Source: Apium graveolens (Eukaryota > Streptophyta > Magnoliopsida > Apiales > Apiaceae). From it: DNA of 64,000 nucleotides. Every line of letters starts with the position of its first letter. Positions within the stretch are counted from its first letter, which is position 1. Position numbers and translations under genes: made by a program. The notes under the pieces are model-generated. The model made no database searches and had not been told where the DNA came from. It saw only the letters and a list, made by a program, of their open reading frames with translations. Positions 23,341 through 34,428 of this stretch are shown piece after piece. Where the stretch lies: contig NW_027418146.1 of assembly GCF_009905375.1 (NCBI RefSeq), positions 1-64,000 of the forward strand. Reading direction: 5' to 3'.

Positions 23341-24617
23341 GGCAAGAACTCAGCAAATGTTGTGCAACAGATTAATCTCCAGTAAATCAAAATTAATTTG
23401 ATTAAATTGGAAATTAACTGAAATATGAATTATAAATATTTCAAAAATCTCTGTATATTTGTCTTTCAAATTTAATTAACTTGGAATCTTTTAAATTCTG
23501 AGTGAACTGCTTAGTTGTTAATTTACATCCTTAATATGTAAAATTAACTCAAGGTAGAATTACACTAACCAAAAGTATCTAGAGCACTGAGTTCTCGATA
23601 AGTATAAAGTGACTTCTCGACAAGTCATCTTAGGACTTCTCGAGTGAGTCTTCGATAAGTCAACTTACTAACTTCTCGAGTGACTTCTCGATAGGTTCAA
23701 AATGACTTATCGATAAGTCCTTATAAAGTTCTCTAGTATTATTCATTCACAGAGTTCTCTATAAGTACAAACTTTAACTCATCAATAACTCAGAACTGAG
23801 ATAATTTAAATTGATAAATTATTTTAGTAAAATACTTTTGGAAAATGCATTCTAATTTTATTTTGAATTTATTCAAGTAAAAGTTAGAATTAATTCAGTC
23901 CACTTTTGGGGACAAACTGGGTATTTATTTGACATTTCGATAAGTCAAGTTTGAGTTCTCTATAAGAGTGATTTAAAATGACTTCTCGATATGAACTTCA
24001 CTTCTCTAAATGACTTTTCGATAGACAAACTCCAAATGTCTATTTTTGAGTTCTCAACAAATCATCTTCTTTCACTATAAATACCCAGACTTCTCGATTA
24101 ATTTGAACTTGGAATTTTTTTTATTCTAAGAAAACTGAATATTTATTACTTCATATCCTCAATATATGAAGTTAATAAATAACAGATCAAAAGAAGCAAA
24201 AAGTATGAAAAACTGAACAAATTTAAATCATAAATTTTGTTTAGAAAAATACTTTTGATATACTTTGTCTCTAATTTCTCTGACTTATTGACACATTTAC
24301 ATACTCTTATGATTTCTTGTTTATGTGAAAATAGGTTAGTCTAATGTTGGTAGACTAGTACATTATTTGTGTTGTTTTGAGTATGCTAATAGTGGTTAAA
24401 TTATTTGACTATATGCTGATAGGAGTAGTTATTTTTTTTAGGGAGTACTTGTTTATTTGCATGGGGAACAGTTATTCTAAATAGTGAACTAATATTCTTG
24501 AGTACTTGTATGGGGAATAGTAACTAGTCACTTTTAACTGTCAAATGTGCTTATGTGATTATTACTCTTATTATCCGGGCAACTCAAGAGTCTATTGGTT
24601 TCTATCTTTACTCCCTC
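23341..24617 (+). other. COP-B2 post-pol non-coding region with motif arrays
   Basis: No coding sequence is seen in ~1.3 kb. Two clusters of TCGATAAGTC/TCGAGAAGTC palindromic motifs lie at 23585-23760 and 23930-24100, including the perfect 16-bp palindrome GACTTATCGATAAGTC at 23704-23719. Hairpins with short loops occur at 23522-23542 (TTTACAT/ATGTAAA) and 24148-24172 (ACTTCATAT/ATATGAAGT). Bases 23341-23960 are repeated in inverted orientation at 28133-28790 in COP-B1. Confidence 0.75.
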
Positions 24618-24731
24618 TATAAAATTAAAATGCTTCATTCTTTATCATTCATCACTCTCCTATTCTCAACAAACATCTGATTTCAAACTCACCTCCTGTT
24701 CTTCTCTCTCTCTCTATCTCTCTCTCTCTCG

Positions 24732-24763
<32 letters not shown>

Positions 24764-24764
24764 A
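24618..24764 (+). promoter_or_regulatory. Putative internal promoter and pyrimidine-rich leader in COP-B2
   Basis: TATAAAAT at 24618-24625 is followed by a CT-rich stretch that becomes a CT microsatellite (24708-24763) running up to an ATG at 24765. A TATA box about 150 bases before an ATG with a CT-rich leader resembles a plant core promoter and 5' UTR. This is inferred from sequence only; COP-C has a similar layout before its ORF3. Confidence 0.5.
24708..24763. repeat. CT microsatellite
   Basis: An imperfect (CT)n run with a few A, G and T interruptions, ending immediately before an ATG. Confidence 0.95.
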
Positions 24765-25133
24765 ATGGATGCCCCAGTCTTTTACAGACTTAATCATGGA
24801 GCTTATCAGCCTGTTCATCATTTAGATGAAGATCAAATCTACTTTGATCCCTTCGGACTTCGTGTCCGTCTCACGGGGGTTGTTTGTAGCCCCATTGATA
24901 TTCCAAGAGAGATCTTTGATAAACTCTCATGGGATGATCAACTCAGCATCCTTTTCTTTGAGATGGAAGTCTCTCTCGAGCAGGAGAGACGTGCAAGAGT
25001 AGCTGAGCAGCAATGCCTTGCTGCTCTGAAGTTGCAGGAGAGAATCATTTCTCTTGCACACTTCATGTCCAGAGCTTATTAGCGCAGGGCAAGGAGGTTG
25101 GAGGCAGAGAAGAAGAATTCCAAACTAGAGTAG
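24765..25133 (+). pseudogene. Small accessory gene in COP-B2, one stop
   Basis: An ATG directly after the CT tract opens a frame of 105 codons to TAG at 25080-25082. The same frame continues for 16 more codons to TAG at 25131-25133, so the original product was probably about 122 residues. It begins MDAPVFYRLNHGAY, has an acidic centre, and ends in a helical Arg/Glu/Gln-rich segment (SLEQERRARVAEQQ). AT-rich sequence with ATTAATGAAAATCC follows, compatible with a 3' UTR. I do not recognise the family. It sits where COP-C starts its ORF3, but the proteins do not look alike. Confidence 0.5.
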
Positions 25134-26677
25134 TTAGGATTAAGATTTACTTGTTGAATCTATGTCTTAATGTACTCTGTTTCTATTATTAATGAAAATC
25201 CAAATTCTTCTCTAAGTATTCTTTTATTTGTGTAATGTTTCCTATGTGCTTATATCTGTATTGAATATTGTATTCTCTAAAATAATGCTTGAAACTAAAA
25301 TATCTTACAATGTCTTTGTCTAACAAAACTCAAAAAGGGGGACATTTGTTCAATGCATTACAGGTTCAACACAATAGAGAATTCAGATAATCTATCCATG
25401 GGTATTAGTGCTAAAAATTGTAGCTAAAACATTTCAAAACTAAACTGCAGTTCACCAAAGCATAGCAACACATACACAAACTCAAACACAATCCCACTCA
25501 GGTAACTCCCAAAAGGAACCTGTTTTACAAAAGGACAAAATCCCCAGAATGTTCTTCAGTTGTTTTATTGTTTGAGAAAAAGAAACTGGTATCACAAACA
25601 TGGAAACTTATCGATTTTTCATGAATATCACTCATGCACTTTTATGTGCAAAACAGTCTTAATAGATTAATAGGTTTGAGAGTAGTACTCCTGAGGGGGA
25701 GCTATCTAAATCCTCTCCAATTCAATTGGAGGTTCCTCAAGAAGAAACAACTCCCCTCACAACTCTAGCAAAAGCTACATTAGCAGTAAGAGCTAGAAGT
25801 ACAATTGCCCATGATCCTATCATGAGAAAGGCAAGCTTAGCACATTCAAGTACCAGTGTGTTGTAAAACACACAAGGGTTTGAGGCTGGTGCACATGACA
25901 ATAAACCAGTCAAATCCCCTCCAATTCAATTGGAGGTTCCCACTACAAGTGGAAGACAACACACTGTCATAACCACAGAGCAATCTGTGAGTCAAACTGT
26001 GACCCCAGTCACAGATGCTTATGCACTCACTATTCTGGTGAAATGAGTATGATTAGCCCTATATGGACTTCCCATAATCATATGATCATATATTAACTCT
26101 TCTCAGCCACCTCTTATTTATGTAGGACAAACAACAATTGCACCTTTCATGTGAGAATGTGAGAAAAGATTGAGAGAATCACAGAAAATAAGAGAGGCGG
26201 GATCCTTCCTGGAAAAATGAGAGGTAGATGAGTGTCTAGATTTAGCAATCCTTGTGAGATTACTCTGACTCTTAAAAGTCATGAGGATAATGCAGTAAGA
26301 AGTAGTGAGACTACTTATTCAAAAGAACAGAGAGCTTAGGAATTTCCTATTCTATTCTACTTGATAAACTCATCACTACAGACTTCGCTAAAACTTGAAG
26401 CTGCTGATAGTGTTCTAAATGAATATTGTCAAAAGCTTGAACAATGTGCATCTAGCTGGATCTTTCTTCCTGAAGATAATGTCAAAAAGGGGGAGAATAT
26501 ATCTAAATGCCAAAACAGCTAATGGATGTTGCCAGATAATAATATTCTTTTCTTGATAGGGGAGAAGGAAGAATAAATCTAAATACAACTCACAAAAGAA
26601 GATCAATTGGGTTCTACATTTAGATAAAGTTTTGACATCATCAATCAGAACTTGTGCATAATTTCATAATGAACAAG
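25134..26677 (+). pseudogene. COP-B2 ORF3 remains and 3' region
   Basis: No long frame survives. Bases about 25700-26010 match, on the opposite strand, COP-B1 ORF3 at about 21040-21358 (shared PPIQLEV and GGQHTV-type coding). This identifies a decayed plus-strand ORF3 N-terminal region. Two further polypurine-like runs, AAAAAGGGGGA near 25333 and 26483, lie in this stretch. The rest shows no identifiable feature. Confidence 0.6.
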
Positions 26678-26688
26678 TTGGGGGAGAT
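26678..26688 (+). other. COP-B2 polypurine tract
   Basis: GTTGGGGGAGAT-type tract directly preceding the LTR start TGTAATATATAATAG; it fixes the inner border of the 3' LTR. Confidence 0.85.
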
Positions 26689-28132
26689 TGTAATATATAA
26701 TAGATGATGTCAAAGATTACTGGATCTAATAATGATATTAGCATCCATGATCTGAGTGGAAGATTAATGAATAGTTATTTTCAGTAATCAGTTTAGCTTG
26801 GGGCCAACCCTAAGTTAGTTGTATTGTTATCTAAATTTGTATTCTGTACTTGTAACACTTAAAGTCTGTAAAAATACAAAGGAGCAGACTGGAGTCTTTT
26901 TCCTAAAATAGTATCAAACCTAAGGATTCTATCTGGAAGAAGATCAAGACGATCATGCCTCAGAAGAATTTTGAAGAAGCTTGGAGTTGAATAAATCTGT
27001 TTGGAGAAAAATGTTCTAAGTCAAGATCTCTACAAGTCACATATTTAATGTTATAGAGAAGTCATTCGAGAACTCCAGAATGACTTATCGAGAAGTCATT
27101 CAAACTCCAGAGAGTACAGGCGGATAAGCAATATCTACTCGACGGATGAGCTATATATCCACTCGACGGATGAGCAATATCTACTCGATGGATAAGCTAT
27201 ACATCTACTCGACAGATGAGCAATATCTACTCAATGGATAAGCAATATCCACCGGGAGTAGAGAAGTCAGGAAAGCTACTCGAGAACTCAAAAAGATTTC
27301 GACAAGTCATTCTTTCACTAGAGAACTCAGAGTTATCGACAAGTCTATATCCATTCGAGAACTCAGAGATATCTACAAGTCAAGTGAAGTTATGAAGACT
27401 AGAGATCTCGATGAGCTGAAGACCTCTACAAGCCAAACTCGTTATGGAGAACTAGAGATCTCGATAAGCCTTTGTACTTATCGAGATATCAAGTGTTCAA
27501 ATGAATCAAATTGCAGATCTCAAAGTACAGTCTCAAAGTACAGAATTGCAGATCAGTTTAATATCCAAGATAAACAATCAACAAACAATCCAACAGCTAG
27601 ATTGACAATTCTACAAAAAGTAGCTTGAAGTATGTGCAAGATCAATGGCAAAGATTAATTGACAGAGGAAGATCGAAGTAAACACGGGATACTAAAGATA
27701 TGCTAAGCCAGAAATGGAAGATTTGCTTTTCTATAAATAGAAATGACAAGTGACAGTTTAGAAAAGCTAATAGCATGTTTATTATCCACTATGTAAACTA
27801 GAAGTTAACTGAGCTATAAAGTTAACACTGGTCCTCTAGTTAGAAGTAACAATTCAGATAAAAATTCTTATAACACTCTCGAGAAGAAGCTGAGCCCTTT
27901 AACTTCGAAGAGCTTAGAAATTTAATAGCAAAGCATCTTAATTTTTAATACAAAAATTAAGTGAGTTTTGAAGATCTGTGTTCTTTATTTTGTGCAGGTT
28001 TAAATTTCTGCATGAACACTTTTTTATACAAGATTTAATTTACTTAGTTCAACCATTATCTTTCAAGAAAAGCCTAAAATCAGAAAAACACATTCACCCC
28101 CCCCCCCTCTGTGTGTGATTCATTATCTAACA
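26689..28132 (+). repeat. COP-B2 3' LTR
   Basis: This 1,444-bp LTR runs from TGTAATATAT to ATCTAACA. It contains TCGAGAAGTC-type motifs (27055-27110 and 27280-27490), the TCGACGGATGAG array (27115-27262), a TATA box (CTATAAATA, about 27731-27739) some 250 bp downstream of the arrays, and a run of 11 C at 28097-28107 close to its end. Its first ~120 bp differ from the COP-B1 LTR start (TGTTGTAAAAG), so the two copies belong to different subfamilies. Confidence 0.85.
27115..27262. repeat. TCGACGGATGAG array, COP-B2 3' LTR
   Basis: About six units of ~22 bp with ACTCGACGGATGAGC, ending at ATCCACCGGGAGTAG. It is the reverse complement of the arrays in the two COP-B1 LTR pieces. Confidence 0.9.
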
Positions 28133-28794
28133 AGAACTCAAAAAAATGACTCATCGAAATGTCAAATAAATACCCAGTTTGTCCAAAAAGTGGACTGAAT
28201 TAATTCTAACTTTTATTTGAATAAATTCAAAATAAAATTAGAATAAATTTTCAAAAGGTATTTTACCAAAATAATTTATCAATTTAAATTATCTCAGTTC
28301 TGAGTTATTGATAAGTCAAAAAATTATACTTGTAGAGAACTCTGTGAATGAATACTATTAGAGAACTCTACAAGGACTTATCGATAAGTCATTTTAAGCC
28401 TATCGAGAAGTCACTCGAGAAGTCGGTAAATTGACTTATCGAGGACTCACTCGAGAAGTCCTAAAATGACTTGTCGAGAAGTCAATTTATACTTATCAAG
28501 AACTCAGTTCTCTAAATACTTTTGGTTATTTGTAATTCTGCCTTGTGTTAATTTTACATATTAAGAATGTAAATTAACAACTGAGCAGTTTACTTAGAAT
28601 TTGAAAAATTCCAAGTTAATTGAATTTGAAAAATAAATATACAGAGATTTCTGAAATATTTATAATTCATATTTCAATTAATTTCCAATTTAATCTAATT
28701 AATTTTGATTTACTGAGATTAATCTGCTGCGAAACATTAGCTGAGTTCTCGCCTTAGGATGAAGAATTAAGCAATCCAATTTCACTTACAAATC
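28133..28794 (-). other. COP-B1 post-pol non-coding region
   Basis: No gene is seen. The stretch is the reverse complement of 23341-23960 with moderate divergence, including the palindrome GACTTATCGATAAGTC at 28375-28390 and a cluster of TCGAGAAGTC motifs at 28290-28510. The join at 28132/28133 is where the end of the COP-B2 LTR entered. Confidence 0.8.
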
Positions 28795-31700
28795 TAGTGA
28801 AATTTGCTTCATCCAAAGGTTTAGTAAAAATGTCAACCAATTGTTTTTCTGCTGGTACAAAAATGAGATTGATGCTATATTAGGATACAGGTCTTTGAAA
28901 GACAAAATTGACATCTTCCACGGGAACTCTTTTTGTCAACCCTCCATCCAGCAAAATCTGTATCTGTGAGTCCAACAGCTCCAAAACTGATTCCCTTGGG
29001 ATACCATAATCCCAAGTTGAGCTTCCTTCCAGTATCTAAAGATCCACTTCCCCCCCTGAGGTTGTGCAATCAAACTCAGCTGTATGAGATGAGCTTATAT
29101 TTCCATGATTCTCTTATTGAGTATTTTCTTCATTTCCTTAGTCTGACAGACTTCACAAACTTCAACTTGAGCAAGCTCCATCTTAGGCATGTCTCTTACC
29201 AACTCCTTTTTGACTAGGTGTTAATTTTCTTGAAAGTCAAGTGAGACAGATTTTTAAGCCAGAGCTTGTTTATTTCTCCTGATACCTTGATGTATAAGCA
29301 ACAAATACCATCCTTATTTGTTGAGTCAAAATCTTCAACAAACAAGCTTCCTTTTTTTGCTCCTTTCAGAGCAACTTCACTGGTTTTCTTGCTGATAACA
29401 GTGCATTCTTCTTGTTGAATAAGACTTGAGACCATTGTCTATAATATGCTAATTTTGAAAAGATTCACTTCAAGATCAACTACCAGTGCTACATCATTTA
29501 AAGACAACATTTTCAGAACAATCTTGCCATATCCCATTTTGAATCCTTTGTTGTTGTCTCCAAAGGTCACCAATGGGCCAGCTTTCTCCTCAAACTTTAA
29601 TGGCAGGGCTCTACCACTAGTCATATGCCTAGAACATCCACTGTCTATGATCCAGATGACTTTCTTCACTTGCCCTGCACACAATGAGTCTTAAGTATGT
29701 TTGGAAACCCAAGCAATGTTGGGTAGTTTCTTCTTGGTAACTTGTTCAGTAGAAGTAAAATGAGTAATTTTAGAAAAAACAGAATTCAGTGATTGTTGTG
29801 CATGTTTTCCTTCTGATGTAGACTCATTTCTTGATTCTTTAAGGTCTACTCTCAGTTTGTGGCAACTCTTCATTACCTACATGTTGCAAGGAATGCAGTC
29901 AAACTTGTCACAGAATGAATAGGGATCATTAGAATTTGCTTCATTGTATTTGCAAGTTCCTTCAACTGGCTTGCTAACAACCTTTTTACAAAGGTGAGTT
30001 AGATAATTTGAAGAGCCACATTTTTCACACTTTTTTCTAGGAGCATTTACAACATAAGCAAAATTATTGCTTTTGTTTATCCCTATTTTCCCATTTCTAT
30101 TTTTCTTTCTCTTTCTTGCATCTTCAGTTTTGGTTCCTTGAACAGGAGTCTTGGGACTTTGTTTGTTCATGAGTTTCTCTTCAGTATTGGAAGACTTGAC
30201 TGATTCTTCAGTTTTCTTCTTTTTATCTTCATCAGCAATTTCTTGCTTGATACTCAATTCTTCTTCACTGAAGTTGACTATACATGCTTTGAATATAGGT
30301 GCATTAACCTCTTTCAAAAAGGTTGGAGCATTCTCAGTCTTCTTAGCTTTCCCTTTGTCACCTATAGTTTTATTTTTGTCACTCATGTCATCATAGTCAA
30401 GGCCAATAGCAATGTTTGCACATGGCTTATTCTTCTCATGATACTTTCGACCAGTTCAGATGCATTTCTAAAAGATTTCATCTTTACTTCATTCTTTTCT
30501 AGCTTCTCCCTTAACACTACTTCAATTTCATTTGCACACTTGAGCTTGTTCTTGAGATAAGCATTTTCTTATTTGAAAGCTTCAAGGTCAACTAGCAACA
30601 ATTCAGTTTCTTGCTTCTCACTCTCGAGCTTATTATTTATCTTTGTTAATCTGCTAACTTCTTCATTAGCAGCAACCATGCTTGTGTGAATGTGAAACAT
30701 TTATGTGCTCATCTTTTCAACAGTTTCCTTGTATTGATTCACGTTTAAATCAATAGTGGTAAGAGTTAGTGTTTGTGCTTTTGATGAGGATGATTCACCT
30801 TGCTCCAATGCCATTAGAGCATAGTTTCCAACTTCCTCATCTTCATCATTATCTGAATCATCCCAACTCTTTCCCTCCGCAATATAAGCTTTACTCTGTT
30901 GCTTTTTCAGAAGAGCTTCATACTTTGCTTTCAGTTCAAGATAAGCTTTGTCTTTCTTCGCCTTCTTAGGTTTCCTGCATACTATAGCAAAGTGGCCTAG
31001 TTCATCATAACTGAAGCACCTTATATTAGATCTATCAACAGATCCAGTTTTGTAACCACTCTTGTTGTCAGAATTATACTTCCCTTTCTCTTTCCAGCTA
31101 TTGTCTTTGTTGAAGGATAGTCCTTTATTTTTAAAGTACCTTGGCTTCTTTACTCTAATGTTAGAGAATTTTCTAGCTAAATAGGCCATTGACTGATCTA
31201 GCTCATCTAGTTCTTCAAAGTGTAGAACTCATCCTTTTCCAACTCTAGTATGACTTCCTCCTGTGAATCATTTGTCCTCTGCTCACTTGTTGAGGCAACT
31301 GAAGTTTGAGATCTTAGTTCATCATTGAAGTATTGGCTTTCATTTATAATTAAAGCACTTGAGCCATCCACAACATGTCCTTGACCAGATCTCAACGATT
31401 GCCTTTGAATCATCTCTAGTTCATATATTTTGAGAATTCCATATAGAACTTCCAGAGTTATTCTGCTTAAGTCTCTCCCTTCCCTGATTGCTGAGATTTT
31501 CTGTTCCAAATGGTCAGGGAGAGTAAGCAAGAACTTTAGATTCACCTCTTCTGCTTCATAGTATTTGTCATGAAGCTGCAAGTCATTTATCAGCTTATTG
31601 AATCTTTCAAATACATCAGTAATGCTTTCCTTAGGCTTAGCCATGAAACCCTCATACTGTGAAATCAATATCCTTCTTTGATTAGATCTAACCTCCTCAG

Positions 31701-31809
31701 TTCCTTCACAGAGTATTTCAATCTTCTCCCATATTTGCTTGGCAGTGTCACGGTTAACAATATTGTTGTGCATCACATTGTCAAGTGACTCTATCAATAT
31801 CAATTGCAA
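28795..31809 (-). pseudogene. gag-pol: COP-B1 gag-protease-integrase with RNase H end; core deleted
   Basis: Pieces from right to left: gag N-half (31809-31207, with TAKQIWEKIEILCEGTEEV), gag C-half (31189-30701 with a degraded knuckle CFSYDELGHFAIVC; 30386-29877 with CEKCGSSNYLTHLC), protease with DSGCSRHMT (29684-29439), and the integrase zinc region (29435-29040). The frame then jumps to the last RNase H segment (LWYPKGISFGAVG and the LADIFTKPLDEA block) ending at about 28795. The integrase core and all of RT are missing, and there are many stops. The gag N-terminus before residue ~100 of the usual length is also lost. It resembles COP-C gag in layout. Confidence 0.85.
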
Positions 31810-32279
31810 GCTGCTATCCAGGGAGACTTTCTCTTTAAAATGTCAATTTTAAATGTCAGAAAAACCAAAAGTTCTAAATGCTCCTAAATATACAGAAATT
31901 AAAAGTAATAGAAGAATATTCATATAAAATGTCGCATAGAAAAATCTGAGTACAAATGATTATATTAAAAATTTTCACATAAAAAATGTTTATACAAAAT
32001 AAGAAACCTGATTTGTACAAGATATCCGTGTTGTATAATACTATAATCCAAAAATCCCTGCCTCCTTGTTGTATAATCCAAGAATCCCTGCCTCCTAAGA
32101 TAGCATCCTTATGTCCCCTTTTGGATGTTCCGATAAACAAACATTAGTTCATAATAGATTTAATAAAAGGTATACTATATATATTATTAGGATTATTCTA
32201 TAAAATGTGGAGAAAAATAAACAGATTTATTTTCTCTATTATTAGGATCTGTTACCTAAGTGTAAAGATTTACTCCACT
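31810..32279. other. Unidentified AT-rich stretch within COP-B1
   Basis: About 470 bp lies between the truncated gag and the truncated 5' LTR, where the rest of the LTR, the primer site and the gag start should be. It is AT-rich and has a ~28-bp tandem repeat (TATAATCCAANAATCCCTGC) at 32042-32097. No coding or transposon signature is recognisable; it is probably a small insertion or filler at a deletion. Confidence 0.5.
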
Positions 32280-32957
32280 ATCAAGTGACTTGTAGATATC
32301 TCTGAGTTCTCGAATGAATGTAGGCTTGTCGATAACTCTAGGTTCTCTAGTGAAGGAATGACTTGTCGATATCTCCAATCTTCAGTTCTTCAAATTGGCT
32401 TTTCGATATCTTCTTGAGTTCTCGAGTAGCTTTCCTGACTTCTCCACTCCCGGTGGATATTGTTCATCCATCGAGTAGATATATAGCTCATCCGTCGAGT
32501 AAATATTGCTCATCCATCGAGTAGATATTGCTTATCCATCGAGTAGATATTGCTCATCCGTCGAGTAGATATTGCTCATCCGTCGAGTAGATATTGCTCA
32601 TCCTTCGAGTAGATATTGCTTATCCGTTGGTACTCTCTGGAGTTCTCAAATGACTTCTCTATAACATTAAATTTGTGACTTGTAGAGATCTTGACTTAGA
32701 ATATTTTTCTCCAAACAGATTTATTCAACTCCAAGCTTCTTCAAAATTCTTCAGAGGCATGATCATCTTGATCTTCTTCAAGATAGAATCCTTAGGCTTG
32801 ATACTATTTTAGGAAAAAGACTTTAGTCTGCTCCTTTGCATTTTTACAGACTTTAATTGTTACAATTACAAAATACAAATTAAGATAACAATACAACTTA
32901 CTTGGGGTTGACAAATTGTCTTAGTCTTGTTAAAGTACAGGCATGTCTTTTACAACA
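32280..32957 (-). repeat. COP-B1 5' LTR, outer part
   Basis: These ~680 bp match the U3 part of the COP-B LTR: TCGATATCTC-type motifs at 32280-32440, the ATCCGTCGAGTAG array at 32450-32635, and the terminus TTTTACAACA at 32957. The R-U5 part, primer site and poly-C run are missing. Right of 32957 gypsy LTR sequence begins. Confidence 0.8.
32450..32635. repeat. ATCCGTCGAGTAG array, COP-B1 5' LTR
   Basis: About eight units of ~22 bp around CATCCGTCGAGTAGATATTG, nearly the same as 17626-17772. Confidence 0.9.
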
Positions 32958-34199
32958 AAAATTCGTGTAACCGGTTTCGTATGCAAATGACTTTGGAATT
33001 TGAAATTTGTGTTGCGAATTGTGGATTGTTGTGATTTGTTGGTTATTAACGTCGATTGTAATCGACGGGTAGTCTTATAAACAAAAGAGTTGCTGCCAAA
33101 ATTTTCTAAAAATTTATTTTAAATACGAGAAACATATTATATATTGTGAAACGTGTTACCCTTACTTGAATATGGTATATGTGATTACGTGTATAATTAC
33201 TGTACGAGTCGGGTTATCAAATTGGGTTATTAGGGTTCGAGTACATCAAGCATGTCGGTGTAACTGATTAGAGTATTCTATTATTGTAGATCCCAGTCGA
33301 GTATCACCAGGACCGAAGTCAGAGTAAAAGCTACTTAGGGTTTCCGAAAGCGTTACAAGGCAAGTACCCTGACCATTCTTTTATGGTTCAGTACATATGA
33401 ATAAACTGTTGTTTTATTCTCGTAAAGGAACAAAAACGCTTTAAGTTACGTATCCCCTGTAGTTATAAATCATCGTTTTAAATCTGTTTTGGGGAAAAAT
33501 AACTTCAAAAGGTACCTATCTCGAATGAAATGATTTGCAAACTAGATTTCCCATGTGTTCTGTTAAAATGAATGGATTTGAAATGAGATAGGTACAAGTG
33601 TTTTGAAAACTGGATAAAACGATCAGATATAAGATACATAGGGGCCAGAGTAGGTCTATTGAGGTGGCGTAAGAGGCTAATTCGGTTACGTGCATTATAT
33701 AACCTATTAGTCTAGCAGGTCAGACACCCAACTAGTCTCTAAGTTCCGGAATAGGTAAATGGGATGGTAGTTAAAGTCGTGTGGTGTTGATATCCTGATC
33801 AGCTTTCTTCACATATCCATTACGTATCTTGATATTCATATGTTGGTACTGCTGAGTGATTATGCTAACCCTTGCAACCTGTTATATATATGTCACAGAT
33901 GCCTAGAAGACCAATCAGACCTTGGCAGAACCATGTCTTAGCCCCTTCAGGACACGGCTCCTCAGAGGTAGTTAGCATCAGACCACTTGCGGTTTGATGA
34001 GTTGTTGAATAAGTTAGTTTGTGTCAGAACTTTAAAATTAATGGTTTGTAATAATGTGTAGCCTGGATCATACTTGAACCTGGATCGGATCTTGGTTCGG
34101 GGTCGAGTTAGTATATATTAATAATAATCTTGTTGTTTACATTATTGGTAATTGTGTTTAGTGACGTCAACTCCTGACCCCGGGGTTGAGGCCGTCACA
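32958..34199 (+). repeat. GYP-P1 5' LTR, 3' part
   Basis: This matches the last ~1.4 kb of the LTR at 40159-43050 (clearly from about 33040), ending GGGGTTGAGGCCGTCACA at 34199. The part that would carry the hairpin and short open frame lies upstream of the COP-B1 insertion and is absent. Confidence 0.85.
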
Positions 34200-34200
34200 G

Positions 34201-34213
34201 TTTGTATCAGAGC
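34201..34213 (+). other. GYP-P1 primer binding site, one mismatch
   Basis: TTTGTATCAGAGC stands where GYP-P2 has TTGGTATCAGAGC, a single G to T change in the initiator tRNA-Met complement. Confidence 0.8.
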
Positions 34214-34428
34214 TACAGGTTCAAGTCCCTGATTCAGGTTAGGGATTGTGTCGAATAGGTGTAAAATTGTGTCTTAAGGTGAGTCAGCAACTCATATAGA
34301 GGAGCAAACCCTTAGAGTTAGTCGAGGGCTCTAACGGCGTTACCCTGGCATCTATTAATGTTTTGATAGAACTGCCTTGACCTTGTTGTGTCTTTCCTGT
34401 ATATTTATCCTATTGGAAGTGGCCTATT

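Larger units (their letters stand above)
21369..28132 (+). mobile_element. COP-B2: SIRE-like Ty1/copia element, 5'-truncated, inside COP-B1
   Basis: A plus-strand copy of the same family begins abruptly in the integrase C-terminus (~21369). It continues through RT and RNase H (to 23340), a post-pol region, a small gene, ORF3 remains, the polypurine tract and a complete 3' LTR ending at 28132. Its right end joins the post-pol region of COP-B1 exactly at CTAACA. The left edge lacks the 5' LTR, gag, protease and most of integrase, and COP-B1 ORF3 also lacks its N-terminus there. One deletion across that junction would explain both. Confidence 0.78.
17607..32957 (-). mobile_element. COP-B1: SIRE-like Ty1/copia element, split and deleted
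   Basis: Reading right to left: part of a 5' LTR (32280-32957), gag (31809-29877), protease and integrase start (29684-29040), a jump to the RNase H end (28795-29040), the post-pol region (28133-28794), then a break where COP-B2 lies. It resumes with ORF3 (21358-18262), polypurine tract and part of the 3' LTR (18099-17607). The integrase core and RT are deleted. The order and strand of the pieces on both sides of COP-B2 fit one original element. Its right edge at 32957 joins gypsy LTR sequence, so it was inserted into GYP-P1. Confidence 0.8.

Noticed and set aside
27392..27628. Open frame of 78 codons in the COP-B2 LTR
   Set aside because: It lies across motif arrays of the LTR and is not kept in the other LTR copies.
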